This document shows, one piece after another, positions 1 to 6,710 of a stretch of 19,976 bases of DNA. The stretch is from CAYMTN01 sp964393335. Its GTDB lineage: Bacteria; Chloroflexota; Anaerolineae; Aggregatilineales; Aggregatilineaceae. A program made the translations under genes and the position numbers. Within the stretch, counting starts at the first letter, position 1; each line of letters starts with the position of its first letter. Under the pieces are notes generated by a model. It saw only the letters and a list, made by a program, of their open reading frames with translations. It searched no databases and had not been told where the DNA came from. Location of the stretch: assembly GCA_964393335.1 (NCBI GenBank), contig CAYMTN010000086.1, positions 1 to 19,976 of the forward strand, read 5' to 3'.

Positions 1-329
1 TCAACGCCATCATCGCGGAATACGGCCCGGCGGGCCTCGTCGTCGGGCTGCCGGAATCGCCGCCGGAGATCACGGGTTACACCCAGGCGGACCGCGTGCG
101 GCTGTGGGCGTCCCGGCTGGCCGCCGCGATCAGCGTGCCCGTCTACTTGTGGAATGAGCGTTATTCCTCGCAGGAAGCCGCCGAACTGCTGGCCGACGCG
201 GGCAGCGACCGCCCCGACCGGATCGATGCCGCTGCCGCTGCCGTGATCCTGCAATCCTTTCTCGACGCGCTGCGTGATGAGGGGTTCGCGTGGCCCGACC
301 CGGTCGCCCCGGCGGAGGACGCGGGGTGA
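1..329 (+). CDS. ruvX: RuvX/YqgF-family Holliday junction resolvase-like protein, C-terminal part (5' end outside window)
   Basis: The reading frame is open from base 3 and ends with TGA at 327-329, giving about 108 residues of a C-terminus. It contains the family landmarks VVGLP, then an [N/D]ER-[ST]S segment (LWNERYSSQEA) and the terminal acidic/alanine block IDAAAAAVILQSFL. In the family the D of this last block and the E of the ER motif belong to the RNase H-like active site. YqgF proteins act in 16S rRNA 5'-end maturation and have been described as putative Holliday junction resolvases. The first catalytic Asp (GxDxG) lies upstream of the window and cannot be checked. One oddity is Asn at codon 153-155, where family members usually have Asp (DER). 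mltG lies about 1.6 kb downstream on the same strand; the two genes are often near each other in bacteria. The family call is firm, the exact role less so. Confidence 0.85.
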   Translation, partial: NAIIAEYGPAGLVVGLPESPPEITGYTQADRVRLWASRLAAAISVPVYLWNERYSSQEAAELLADAGSDRPDRIDAAAAAVILQSFLDALRDEGFAWPDPVAPAEDAG

Positions 330-332
330 GGC

Positions 333-827
333 TTACGCCTGCGTGCCGTCGAACCGGCCCAGGTACGCGTCATCATCCGACACCACAAACGATCCTGCCG
401 CCAGATCACCGCGCAGCACCGCCCGCAGGTCTGCGCCGACGTTCGGCAGCAGCGGCAGCGTGGGCAGGTCATCTACCGGCACCCAGCGCAGGCCCGTTTC
501 GTACAGATCAGGATGAGCGGGTACGTCCGGCGCGTGCCCGTTGCGTGCCTCACACGCAAACACCAACCCGATCGAGTGCGGCTGGTCGGCAAGCGGGCTG
601 GTGGGGCGGCTTTCGATGGCCAGCAGCAAGCGCCCCACCCCGACGCGCAGCCCGGTTTCCTCGTACACTTCGCGCCGCACGGCGTCGATCACGGCTTCAC
701 GCGGCTCCACGCCGCCGCCCGGCAGATTGTAGTGCAGCCCGACCACGTCATCCCGGCACTCGATCAACAGCACGGCATCATCCTGCACGACAATACCACT
801 CGCCCGCACGCGAATTGCCTGTGACAT
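333..827 (-). CDS. Nudix hydrolase
   Basis: This is a 164-aa protein with a perfect Nudix box at residues 38-60: G38, E44, then REVYEETGL at 52-60, matching Gx5Ex7REUxEExGU. The glutamates in REVYEE bind the divalent metal that hydrolyses a nucleoside diphosphate linked to some other moiety. The substrate cannot be read from sequence; mutT-like or ADP-ribose-type substrates are both possible. The frame is open upstream to 875. I place the start at ATG 825-827 because AGGAG lies 8 nt before it and because the longer frame would run into a TATAAT box (874-879, minus strand). The protein is cytoplasmic, with no signal peptide or membrane segment. It converges with ruvX (3 bp between stops) and is divergent from ppk2, sharing a short promoter region. 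Confidence 0.9.
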   Translation of the reverse strand: MSQAIRVRASGIVVQDDAVLLIECRDDVVGLHYNLPGGGVEPREAVIDAVRREVYEETGLRVGVGRLLLAIESRPTSPLADQPHSIGLVFACEARNGHAPDVPAHPDLYETGLRWVPVDDLPTLPLLPNVGADLRAVLRGDLAAGSFVVSDDDAYLGRFDGTQA

Positions 828-873
828 GAGTTTCCGCTCCTTTTTTTGCTCGCCAAAACCGGCGGAGCGCCGC

Positions 874-902
874 ATTATACGCGAAATGTCCGTCGATTTC
901 CA
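874..902 (-). promoter_or_regulatory. Promoter of the Nudix gene
   Basis: On the minus strand a perfect TATAAT lies at 879-874, with TGGAAA (4/6 match to TTGACA) at 902-897 and a 17-bp spacer. Transcription would start near 867, leaving a leader of about 40 nt. It is back to back with the ppk2 promoter. Confidence 0.6.
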
Positions 903-908
903 TGCCGC

Positions 909-936
909 TTGTTCGGGATCACGTAACCGTTATAAT
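909..936 (+). promoter_or_regulatory. Promoter of ppk2
   Basis: A perfect TATAAT lies at 931-936, with a weak TTGTTC at 909-914 and a 16-bp spacer. The expected transcript start is about 943, some 30 nt before the ppk2 ATG. It is arranged divergently with the Nudix promoter. Confidence 0.6.
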
Positions 937-974
937 GGTAAGAAAATTGTTGAGGATGATACAGAGGATCGGCC

Positions 975-1829
975 ATGTCCAAAAAACGCAAGACCAAGAC
1001 GGTTGAGGCGACGGAAAAAACGCAGAACGTCGACGGGCGGACCGGCGAGGTCCGCAAAATCGGCACGAAAGAATACGAGAAGGAACTGGCCCGGCTCCAG
1101 ATCGAGCTGGTCAAGCTGCAAGAGTGGGTCAGGTTCAGCGGGCTGAAAGTAGTGCTGATCTTCGAAGGACGCGACGCAGCAGGCAAGGGCGGCACGATCA
1201 AACGTATCACCGAGAGCCTGAATCCGCGTATCGCGCGCGTCGTCGCGTTGAGCACGCCCACCGAGCGCGAAAAAACACAGTGGTACTTCCAGCGTTACGC
1301 GGCCTACCTGCCCGCCGCCGGAGAGATCGTGCTCTTCGACCGGAGCTGGTACAACCGCGCGGGCGTCGAGCGCGTGATGGGCTTCTGCACCGAAGACGAA
1401 TACCGCGAGTTTTTGCGCTCGTGCCCGGAATTCGAGCGGATGCTCGTCCGCTCCGGCATCATCCTGATCAAATACTGGTTCTCAGTCAGCGACGCCGAGC
1501 AGGAGCGGCGGTTCCAGGCGCGCATCGACGATCCGACCAAACGCTGGAAGCTCAGCCCGATGGACCTGGAATCGCGCGCGCGGTGGGTCGAGTATTCGAA
1601 GGCCAAAGACGACATGATGGCCCACACCGACATCAAACAAGCACCCTGGTACGTGGTCAACGCCGACAACAAAAAACGCGCGCGCCTCAACGTGATCAGC
1701 CACCTGCTGAGCCTGATCCCGTATAAGGACCTGACGCCCGAGCCGATCGAGCTGCCGCCGCGCCAGGAGAACATCGGGTACGTGCGCCCGCCGATGTCCG
1801 ATCAGACCTTCGTGCCGGAGGTCTACTGA
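975..1829 (+). CDS. ppk2: Polyphosphate kinase 2 (PPK2 class I-like)
   Basis: A 284-aa cytoplasmic enzyme that transfers phosphate between polyphosphate and nucleoside diphosphates; class I members usually make ATP or GTP from polyP. Visible motifs are Walker A GRDAAGKGG (residues 65-73), Walker B/DRSW block LFDRSWYNRAGVERVMG (120-136) and the lid region KRWKLSPMDLESRARW (189-204). The length is that of single-domain PPK2s. Residues 1-50 are charged and helical. The start ATG at 975 follows AGAGG by about 8 nt and a TATAAT box at 931. It looks monocistronic: the next gene, mltG, is 126 bp away with its own -10 box. The nucleotide preference is not determinable here. Confidence 0.95.
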   Translation: MSKKRKTKTVEATEKTQNVDGRTGEVRKIGTKEYEKELARLQIELVKLQEWVRFSGLKVVLIFEGRDAAGKGGTIKRITESLNPRIARVVALSTPTEREKTQWYFQRYAAYLPAAGEIVLFDRSWYNRAGVERVMGFCTEDEYREFLRSCPEFERMLVRSGIILIKYWFSVSDAEQERRFQARIDDPTKRWKLSPMDLESRARWVEYSKAKDDMMAHTDIKQAPWYVVNADNKKRARLNVISHLLSLIPYKDLTPEPIELPPRQENIGYVRPPMSDQTFVPEVY

Positions 1830-1838
1830 GCGTCGCGC

Positions 1839-1870
1839 CGCGTAGTGACAACGCGCTGCGTAGTCGCAGC
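1839..1870 (+). repeat. Two adjacent small hairpins after ppk2
   Basis: CGCGT/ACGCG (1839-1843 with 1851-1855, 7-nt loop) is followed at once by GCTGCG-TAGT-CGCAGC (1855-1870). GCGTAG occurs three times in this stretch. There is no T-run, so this is not a standard intrinsic terminator; it may stabilise the ppk2 3' end. Confidence 0.4.
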
Positions 1871-1885
1871 GTAGCCCAACCGCCC

Positions 1886-1915
1886 TTTTCATCCCGCGCG
1901 GTTTGCGCCTATAAT
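1886..1915 (+). promoter_or_regulatory. Promoter of mltG
   Basis: A perfect TATAAT lies at 1910-1915, with TTTTCA at 1886-1891 as a possible -35 (18-bp spacer). The predicted transcript start near 1922 lies about 34 nt before the mltG ATG. Confidence 0.5.
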
Positions 1916-1955
1916 CCCCGGTGATTGGGCGGCACGATCTCGGAGATGAGCACGG

Positions 1956-3116
1956 ATGCGCACAACGACACGCGTGATGGCGACGATTCTGACGGTACTG
2001 GTGCTGAGCGGCACGCTGGTCGCGTGCGTGGTCGGCGGCGGGTTGTATCTGTGGGCGCGGCAGGAAGGGCTGAACCCGGTCACGGCGATCCGGCTGCGTA
2101 TTTCACTCGCCCAGCACGAAAACGAACTGACCGCCCCGGCAGGGGCCGATCCATCCTACCACCGCTTTGAAGTCCAACCCGGCGATACCGCCGCGGTCAT
2201 CGCGCGCAACCTGCTGCTGGACAACCTGATCACCAATCCTGACTTGTTTGTCGATTACGTGCGCTACTACGGCCTGGACAGCCAGCTCGAAGCGGGGACC
2301 TACTTTTTGCAGCAGACGCAGACCATCGAGCAGATCGCCTACGCCCTGACCGACGCCAGCGCCGCTACGATCCCGTTCCGCATCATCGCGGGCTGGCGGC
2401 TGGAAGAAGTCGCAGAAAACGCGGTGGACGGCAATACGCTGCTCGACTTCAACGGCAGCGACTTTTTAGCGGTCGCCGGGCCCGGCGCGCCGATCCCGCC
2501 GGAGTTTCAAGCTCGCGCGGGCATCCCCGGCACGCTCAGCAACGGCAAACCGCCCTCGCTGGAAGGTTTCATGTTCCCGGACGACTACAAACTCCCGCCC
2601 GGCATCACGCCGCTCGAACTGCGCGACGAGCTTCTGCGCAACTTCAACGCACACGTCACCGACGCCATGATCATCCAGGCGCAGGCGCAGGGGCTGACGC
2701 TGTACGAGGTCGTGATCCTGGCCTCGATTGTGCAGCGCGAGGCCGCCGTGATGGACGAAGCGCCGGTTATCGCGTCGGTCTACCTCAACCGGCTGCGCCT
2801 GCCGATGAACCTCGACGCCGATCCGACCGTGCAGTACGCCATCGGCAATGCGCGTGACGGGCGCTGGTGGCCGAACATCACGCAGGGCGATTATTACGGC
2901 CTGACCGGCGTGCCGAACCAGTCCTACAGCACGTACCTGAACGCCGGTCTGCCGCCCGGCCCGATTGCGTCACCCAGCTTAGCGGCCATCAATGCCGTGC
3001 TGAACGCGCCCACGACCGAGTATTTTTACTTCCGGCTGGGCTGCGGCGGCGACGGACGCCACGCCTTTTTCACGCTCACCCAACAGGCCGACCACGCTAA
3101 TTTCACGTGCCCGTGA
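1956..3116 (+). CDS. mltG: Endolytic murein transglycosylase MltG
   Basis: A 386-aa bitopic membrane protein that cleaves nascent peptidoglycan glycan strands to terminate their extension. Residues 10-33 form a transmembrane helix, leaving the rest outside the membrane. A LysM-like segment follows (about 70-132, including FEVQPGDTAAVIARNL and LEAGTY). The YceG catalytic domain includes SLEGFMFPDDY (201-211), ASIVQRE (256-262, with E262 matching the catalytic Glu of the family) and STYLNAGLPPGPIASP (325-340). Length is typical. The ATG at 1956 follows GGAGATGAG by a few nt. It converges with the CoA-transferase gene, 19 bp apart. Confidence 0.95.
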   Translation: MRTTTRVMATILTVLVLSGTLVACVVGGGLYLWARQEGLNPVTAIRLRISLAQHENELTAPAGADPSYHRFEVQPGDTAAVIARNLLLDNLITNPDLFVDYVRYYGLDSQLEAGTYFLQQTQTIEQIAYALTDASAATIPFRIIAGWRLEEVAENAVDGNTLLDFNGSDFLAVAGPGAPIPPEFQARAGIPGTLSNGKPPSLEGFMFPDDYKLPPGITPLELRDELLRNFNAHVTDAMIIQAQAQGLTLYEVVILASIVQREAAVMDEAPVIASVYLNRLRLPMNLDADPTVQYAIGNARDGRWWPNITQGDYYGLTGVPNQSYSTYLNAGLPPGPIASPSLAAINAVLNAPTTEYFYFRLGCGGDGRHAFFTLTQQADHANFTCP

Positions 3117-3135
3117 CATGCCGGGACGCACCGCG

Positions 3136-4347
3136 TCAGATCGCGCCCTCGGCGCGGTACGCGGCCAGCGCATCGTCATCCAGGCCAAGCACCTCGCGCA
3201 GCACGTCGTCCGTATGCTGGCCCAACGCCGGCGGCAGCGACCGCACCGCCGCGGGTCGGTCCGACAGTTTGGCGGGCGGCCCGACCAGACGCAGCCCGTC
3301 CGCTGCTTCGTGGACCAGGCCCCGCGCCCGGACATGCGGATCGTTCAGGATCGCGGGAATGTTGTTGATCGGCCCGGCAGGGATTCCGGCAGCCAGCAGC
3401 GCCTCGACCCACGCCGCAGCGGGACGCCGCTCGAACACCGTCTGTAACATCGGCACCAGCGCGTCCCGGTGTTTGACGCGCGCCGGGTTGTTGGCAAAAC
3501 GCGGATCGTCGCCCAGATCAGGCCGTTCGATCAACGCGCACAACCGCGCGTACTGTTCATCGCTGCCCACCGCCACCACAAATTCGCCATCCGACGCGCG
3601 AAACGTCTGGTACGGCACGATGTTGGGATGCTGGTTGCCAAAACGCGGCGGCGTCTCGCCCGCCACGAGGTAATTGCTGGCGACATTCACCAGTGCCGCG
3701 ATCTGCGTATCCAGCAGCGACACGTCGATATACTGTCCCTCACCCGTGCGCTCCGCGTGCCGCACCGCCGCCAGAATCGACGAGCAGGCAAACAACCCCG
3801 CAATCACATCCGAGATCGCCACGCCGACCTTGTACGGCGGCCCTTCCTCTGGCCCGGTGATTGACATGAGTCCGCTCATCGCCTGGATCACGTAGTCGTA
3901 GCCGGGGCGGTCGCGGTACGGCCCGGTCTGCCCGAAGCCCGTGATGCTGCACACCACCAGCGCCGGGTTGACCCGCCGCAGATCGTCGTACCCCAGGCCG
4001 AAACGCGCCATCTGCCCGCGCTTGAAGTTTTCCAGCACGATGTGGCTGCGCGCTGCCAGGTCGCGCGCCAGCGCCTGCCCCGCCTCGTTTCTGAGATTCA
4101 GCGTCACGCTGCGCTTGTTGCGGTTCACGCTGAGATAATACGCGCTGGCAGTGCTCGCCGCGTCTTCTTCATCGCCCCACCAGGGCGGCCCCCACTGGCG
4201 CGTACCATCGCCCCCGGCGGGACTCTCGATTTTGATCACGTCCGCGCCCAGATCGCCCAACATCATCGAACAAAACGGCCCGGCCAGAATCCGCGAAAAA
4301 TCCAGCACGCGCAGCCCGGCCAGCGTACCCTCCTCACTGCCTGCCAT
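3136..4347 (-). CDS. CaiB/BaiF (class III) family CoA-transferase
   Basis: A 403-aa protein of the formyl-CoA transferase-like family, which moves CoA between carboxylic acids through an aspartyl-anhydride intermediate. Typical segments are LRVLDFSRILAGPFCSMMLG (12-31), GADVIKIE (34-41), RNKRSVTLNL (76-85), GYDYVIQAMSG (149-159) and TGEGQYIDVSLLDTQ (201-215). By alignment to formyl-CoA transferase, D213 in SLLD is the candidate catalytic Asp. The ATG at 4345-4347 follows AGGAGAGGG. No acyl-CoA dehydrogenase, ligase or dicarboxylate gene is adjacent, so the substrate is open. A terminator-like hairpin lies only about 24 nt upstream of its start, between it and the DUF4342 gene. Confidence 0.92.
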   Translation of the reverse strand: MAGSEEGTLAGLRVLDFSRILAGPFCSMMLGDLGADVIKIESPAGGDGTRQWGPPWWGDEEDAASTASAYYLSVNRNKRSVTLNLRNEAGQALARDLAARSHIVLENFKRGQMARFGLGYDDLRRVNPALVVCSITGFGQTGPYRDRPGYDYVIQAMSGLMSITGPEEGPPYKVGVAISDVIAGLFACSSILAAVRHAERTGEGQYIDVSLLDTQIAALVNVASNYLVAGETPPRFGNQHPNIVPYQTFRASDGEFVVAVGSDEQYARLCALIERPDLGDDPRFANNPARVKHRDALVPMLQTVFERRPAAAWVEALLAAGIPAGPINNIPAILNDPHVRARGLVHEAADGLRLVGPPAKLSDRPAAVRSLPPALGQHTDDVLREVLGLDDDALAAYRAEGAI

Positions 4348-4370
4348 GAATCGCCCTCTCCTGCTGCCCC

Positions 4371-4414
4371 AAAATCAACAGAGCGCCCCACCGACACCCG
4401 GCGGGTCGCTCTGT
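4371..4414 (-). terminator. Terminator-like hairpin between the DUF4342 gene and the CoA-transferase gene
   Basis: The arms ACAGAGCG (4378-4385) and CGCTCTGT (4407-4414) are perfectly complementary. CCC/GGG continues the stem after one mismatch. On the minus strand the hairpin is followed by TTGATTTT. It should end transcripts of the DUF4342 gene. Its closeness to the next start codon (4347) also allows attenuation. Confidence 0.65.
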
Positions 4415-4436
4415 GGCTAGACGTGGAACCCGGCGC

Positions 4437-4880
4437 TCAGTCGCTCGTGTCGCCCGGCGCGTCGTCCGGCGCGTCTTCGGACTCGTCATCGACTTCGCGC
4501 ACGATTTCGATCTTCACGTCGACGACAAGACCGGCCAACGCGCTGAGCGCCACCAGCCAGGGCGCAGTCATGGCGAATACACCGCCCGCCAGCACGCCGA
4601 CCGTCAGCGGTATTTCGACCAGGTATTTGCCGTTGCGATCCTTGACGCGCAGCGTGCGAATGTTGCCCTCGTGCAAAAGCTGTTTGACGCGCTCGACCAG
4701 GTTCTTCGTCTCGACTTCGATCTCCTCGACGACGGTACGTTTTTCGTTTCCTTCGCTCATGGCGAACTCCTCCACAGACTCGGACGGCTCGCCGGACTCG
4801 GCGCGTTTGATCGCGCCTTCGGCAACCGTCAACACTTTCAAGGCCTTTCCTACGGCACTAAACGCATTCAAGACAGACAT
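4437..4880 (-). CDS. DUF4342 domain protein
   Basis: A 147-aa protein whose residues about 50-130 match the DUF4342 pattern: VVEEIEVE, a helix ending LVERVKQLLHEGN, RTLRVKDRNGKYLVEIPLTVG, a hydrophobic stretch of about 26 residues (94-119) and VKIEIVRE. The C-terminus is a short acidic tail. The function of the family is not known to me. Two starts are credible. ATG 4880 has GGAG 7 nt upstream. ATG at 4758-4760 (Met41) has GGAGGAG about 6 nt upstream and begins just before the conserved domain, giving 107 aa. The 40-residue extension is not part of the domain. Downstream lies a hairpin terminator. Confidence 0.8.
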   Translation of the reverse strand: MSVLNAFSAVGKALKVLTVAEGAIKRAESGEPSESVEEFAMSEGNEKRTVVEEIEVETKNLVERVKQLLHEGNIRTLRVKDRNGKYLVEIPLTVGVLAGGVFAMTAPWLVALSALAGLVVDVKIEIVREVDDESEDAPDDAPGDTSD

Positions 4881-4925
4881 AACTCAGCTCCGCGTTTCAA
4901 ACCTCAACTGGCGATAGCCTCCCTG

Positions 4926-4931
4926 ATCATA
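4926..4931 (-). promoter_or_regulatory. Possible -10 box for the DUF4342 gene
   Basis: TATGAT on the minus strand, 45 nt upstream of ATG 4880. No convincing -35 hexamer is visible, so this is tentative. Confidence 0.3.
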
Positions 4932-4943
4932 CATACGCACAAC

Positions 4944-4962
4944 CGCCGCGCGTGTTGCGGCG
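4944..4962 (-). terminator. GC-rich hairpin downstream of pyrimidine-nucleoside phosphorylase
   Basis: CGCCGC (4944-4949) pairs with GCGGCG (4957-4962) around a 7-nt loop. On the minus strand it is followed by GTTGTGCG rather than a clean T-run. It lies 41 bp past the phosphorylase stop and could be a weak terminator. Confidence 0.3.
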
Positions 4963-5002
4963 CATAGGCTGCGGCACACGGGCTGCGACACATGCCGCGC
5001 GT

Positions 5003-6346
5003 TCATCCATCCAGGTGAGCTTGTGCCGACGCCGTCATGATCGTGTCGTAAAAGGCGGGCAGCGGCTGCTGCTCGCGGTCGCGGAGCACCGGGGCCTGCC
5101 GCAGCAGGTCGCGCGCGCGGCTGAGCGCCTGCTCGTCGTTGGCGTGGATCGTGAACATCACGTCACCCGCCGCCACATGATCGCCGACTTTGTGGTGACC
5201 CACGACCCCTACCGCCGGATCGACCGGGTCGGACTTGCGCGCGCGCCCCGCGCCAAGTTCCAGGCTGGCCTGCGCGACCAGCAGCGCGTTGATCTGCGCG
5301 ATGTGACCGGATTTCTCCGCGACGGAGTCCTCGCGGATGCGCGCCTGCGGCAGCTTTTCGGGATGGTCTACCATGCTCACGTCGCCGCCTTGCGCGGCGA
5401 CCAGTTCGCGGAACTTCGCCAGCCCTGCGCCGTTATCCATCAGATCGGCGGCGTCGGCCATCGCTTCGGCCAGCGCGTATTCGCTCTTATCCCGCCGCCC
5501 CAACCGGATCATGTGCCCGGCGATGGCGATGCAATGCTCGCGCAGGTCGAGCGGGCCGCCGCCGTTCAGCGCGTCGATTGCTTCGCGCACTTCGAGCGCG
5601 TTCCCGACTGCAAACCCCAGCGGCTGGTTCATATCCGACAGCACGGCGACCATCTCCCGCCCGGCCCCCGCGCCGATATCGACCATGATCTGCGCCAGAT
5701 CGCGCGCTTCGTCCACGCGTTTCATAAACGCGCCCATGCCGACCTTCACGTCCAGTACAATCGCCTGCGCGCCGGATGCCAGTTTTTTGCTCATGATGCT
5801 GCTGGCGATCAGTGGCAGGCTGGGCACTGTGCCGGTCACGTCGCGCAGCGCGTACAGCGCGCCATCCGCCGGGGCCAGACTTTTCGTCTGCCCGCACAAC
5901 ACGATCCCGTGATCGCGTACCTGCTGCAAAAACTCGTCGTCGGTGAGCTGCACGCGGTACCCGGCGATGGATTCAAGTTTGTCCAGCGTCCCGCCGGAGA
6001 ATCCCAGGCCGCGCCCGCTCATCTTGGCGACCGGAATGCCCGCCGCCGCGACGACCGGCAGCACGACCAGCGTCACCTTGTCCCCGACTCCGCCTGTCGA
6101 GTGTTTATCGACGGCGTAATCGATCACCGGCGACAGGTCGAGTTGGTCGCCGCTTTCGGCCATGGCCAGCGTCAGATCGAGCGTTTCGCGGCGCGTCATG
6201 CCGCGCAGAAAAACGGCCATCAACCACGCCGCCGCCTGGTAATCGGGAATCTCTCCCTGGGTATAGCCTTGCACAAACCAGCGGATTTCGCCGGTCGTCA
6301 GCGCCTCGCCATCTCGCTTTTTTTCGATGATGTCAGTTGCACGCAT
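5003..6346 (-). CDS. pdp: Pyrimidine-nucleoside phosphorylase (thymidine/uridine phosphorylase family)
   Basis: A 447-aa enzyme that splits thymidine, deoxyuridine or uridine with phosphate to the free base and (deoxy)ribose-1-phosphate. Phosphate-binding KHSTGGVGDK is at 81-90 and the family signature SGRGLGFSGGTLDKLE at 110-125. R168 (YALRD), S183 and K187 (SSIMSKK) fall where the pyrimidine-binding Arg, Ser and Lys occur in bacterial enzymes. The central region (QPLGFAVGNALEVREAI) resembles Firmicute Pdp more than proteobacterial DeoA, hence the symbol. The C-terminal alpha/beta domain is complete, so the length is normal. The ATG at 6344-6346 follows AAAGGA by about 8 nt. The upstream region is occupied by a dispersed repeat. 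Confidence 0.93.
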   Translation of the reverse strand: MRATDIIEKKRDGEALTTGEIRWFVQGYTQGEIPDYQAAAWLMAVFLRGMTRRETLDLTLAMAESGDQLDLSPVIDYAVDKHSTGGVGDKVTLVVLPVVAAAGIPVAKMSGRGLGFSGGTLDKLESIAGYRVQLTDDEFLQQVRDHGIVLCGQTKSLAPADGALYALRDVTGTVPSLPLIASSIMSKKLASGAQAIVLDVKVGMGAFMKRVDEARDLAQIMVDIGAGAGREMVAVLSDMNQPLGFAVGNALEVREAIDALNGGGPLDLREHCIAIAGHMIRLGRRDKSEYALAEAMADAADLMDNGAGLAKFRELVAAQGGDVSMVDHPEKLPQARIREDSVAEKSGHIAQINALLVAQASLELGAGRARKSDPVDPAVGVVGHHKVGDHVAAGDVMFTIHANDEQALSRARDLLRQAPVLRDREQQPLPAFYDTIMTASAQAHLDG

Positions 6347-6382
6347 TCTAAAATCCTTTGAGAGCCGTGTTCATCCTGCCGG

Positions 6383-6393
6383 TGAACGGTCCA
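6383..6393 (+). repeat. Left 11-bp direct repeat flanking repeat copy A
   Basis: TGAACGGTCCA is present here and again at 6549-6559, just outside each end of the dispersed repeat. This is what a target-site duplication from insertion would look like. Confidence 0.6.
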
Positions 6394-6394
6394 T

Positions 6395-6546
6395 CTTGTG
6401 GACAAACCGGTTAGAACTCGCATCATGGGAAAAAAGTTGTCAGGTGTTGGTTGTTGGTAAAAGCGCGTGCGCAAGTAGCCGGTCTGACCAACACCTGATC
6501 ACCAAAAACCAACCTCTATGGTGCGACTTCGTTTTGTTTCCTCCAT
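6395..6546 (+). repeat. Dispersed intergenic repeat, copy A
   Basis: This ~152-bp stretch from CTTGTGGACAAA to TTTCCTCCAT is clearly similar to the reverse complement of 14853-14996. Shared blocks include ATCACCAAAAACCAACCTCT, TGCGACTTCGT, CATGGGAAAA and TTGGTTGTTGG. Similarity stops sharply at both ends. Inside, AGGTGTTGG (6442-6450) can pair with CCAACACCT (6488-6496), so an RNA or single strand could fold. I see no transposase gene or clear terminal inverted repeats. A MITE-like or REP-like element is the best description. Confidence 0.8.
6397..6405 (-). other. DnaA-box-like 9-mer in repeat copy A
   Basis: The minus strand reads TTGTCCACA, one base from the E. coli DnaA box TTATCCACA and the same as the variant used in actinobacteria. 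The identical 9-mer occurs at the same place in copy B. A single box does not make an origin. Confidence 0.3.
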
Positions 6547-6548
6547 TA

Positions 6549-6559
6549 TGAACGGTCCA
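6549..6559 (+). repeat. Right 11-bp direct repeat flanking repeat copy A
   Basis: A second copy of TGAACGGTCCA, identical to 6383-6393, two bases beyond the end of the repeat core. Confidence 0.6.
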
Positions 6560-6631
6560 CTATTAACAAAACCTTGTTCTATTCGAAGTATATCATAGTC
6601 GCCGCCGGAACCCCCATCCCCTGATTGCTTT

Positions 6632-6659
6632 TTGACACCACCCCATCACGCGGTAGATT
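6632..6659 (+). promoter_or_regulatory. Promoter of the first DsbA-like gene
   Basis: Consensus TTGACA at 6632-6637 and TAGATT (4/6) at 6654-6659 with a 16-bp spacer. The expected start is about 6666, giving a leader of about 45 nt. Confidence 0.55.
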
Positions 6660-6710
6660 AGTGGTGTTTGTGATGAAACGATCAAAACAGGTGAGCTGAA
6701 CTAGAAATGA

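Noticed and set aside
2022..2030. Possible lipobox (LVAC) in MltG
   Set aside because: The Cys lies in the middle of a continuous transmembrane helix, and MltG proteins are anchored by that helix rather than by lipid.
4952..6361. 469-aa open frame on the plus strand opposite the pyrimidine-nucleoside phosphorylase
   Set aside because: It is rich in His, Arg, Gln and Asp in a pattern typical of an antisense shadow of a GC-rich gene, has no family motifs, and the minus-strand frame is a complete, recognised enzyme.
6327..6551. 74-aa open frame across repeat copy A, with a similar frame in copy B (WEK, LVVG, LITKNQPL shared)
   Set aside because: The protein similarity follows from the nucleotide repeat. 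There is no ribosome site, the frames differ in length and the rest does not align, so a coding role is not supported.
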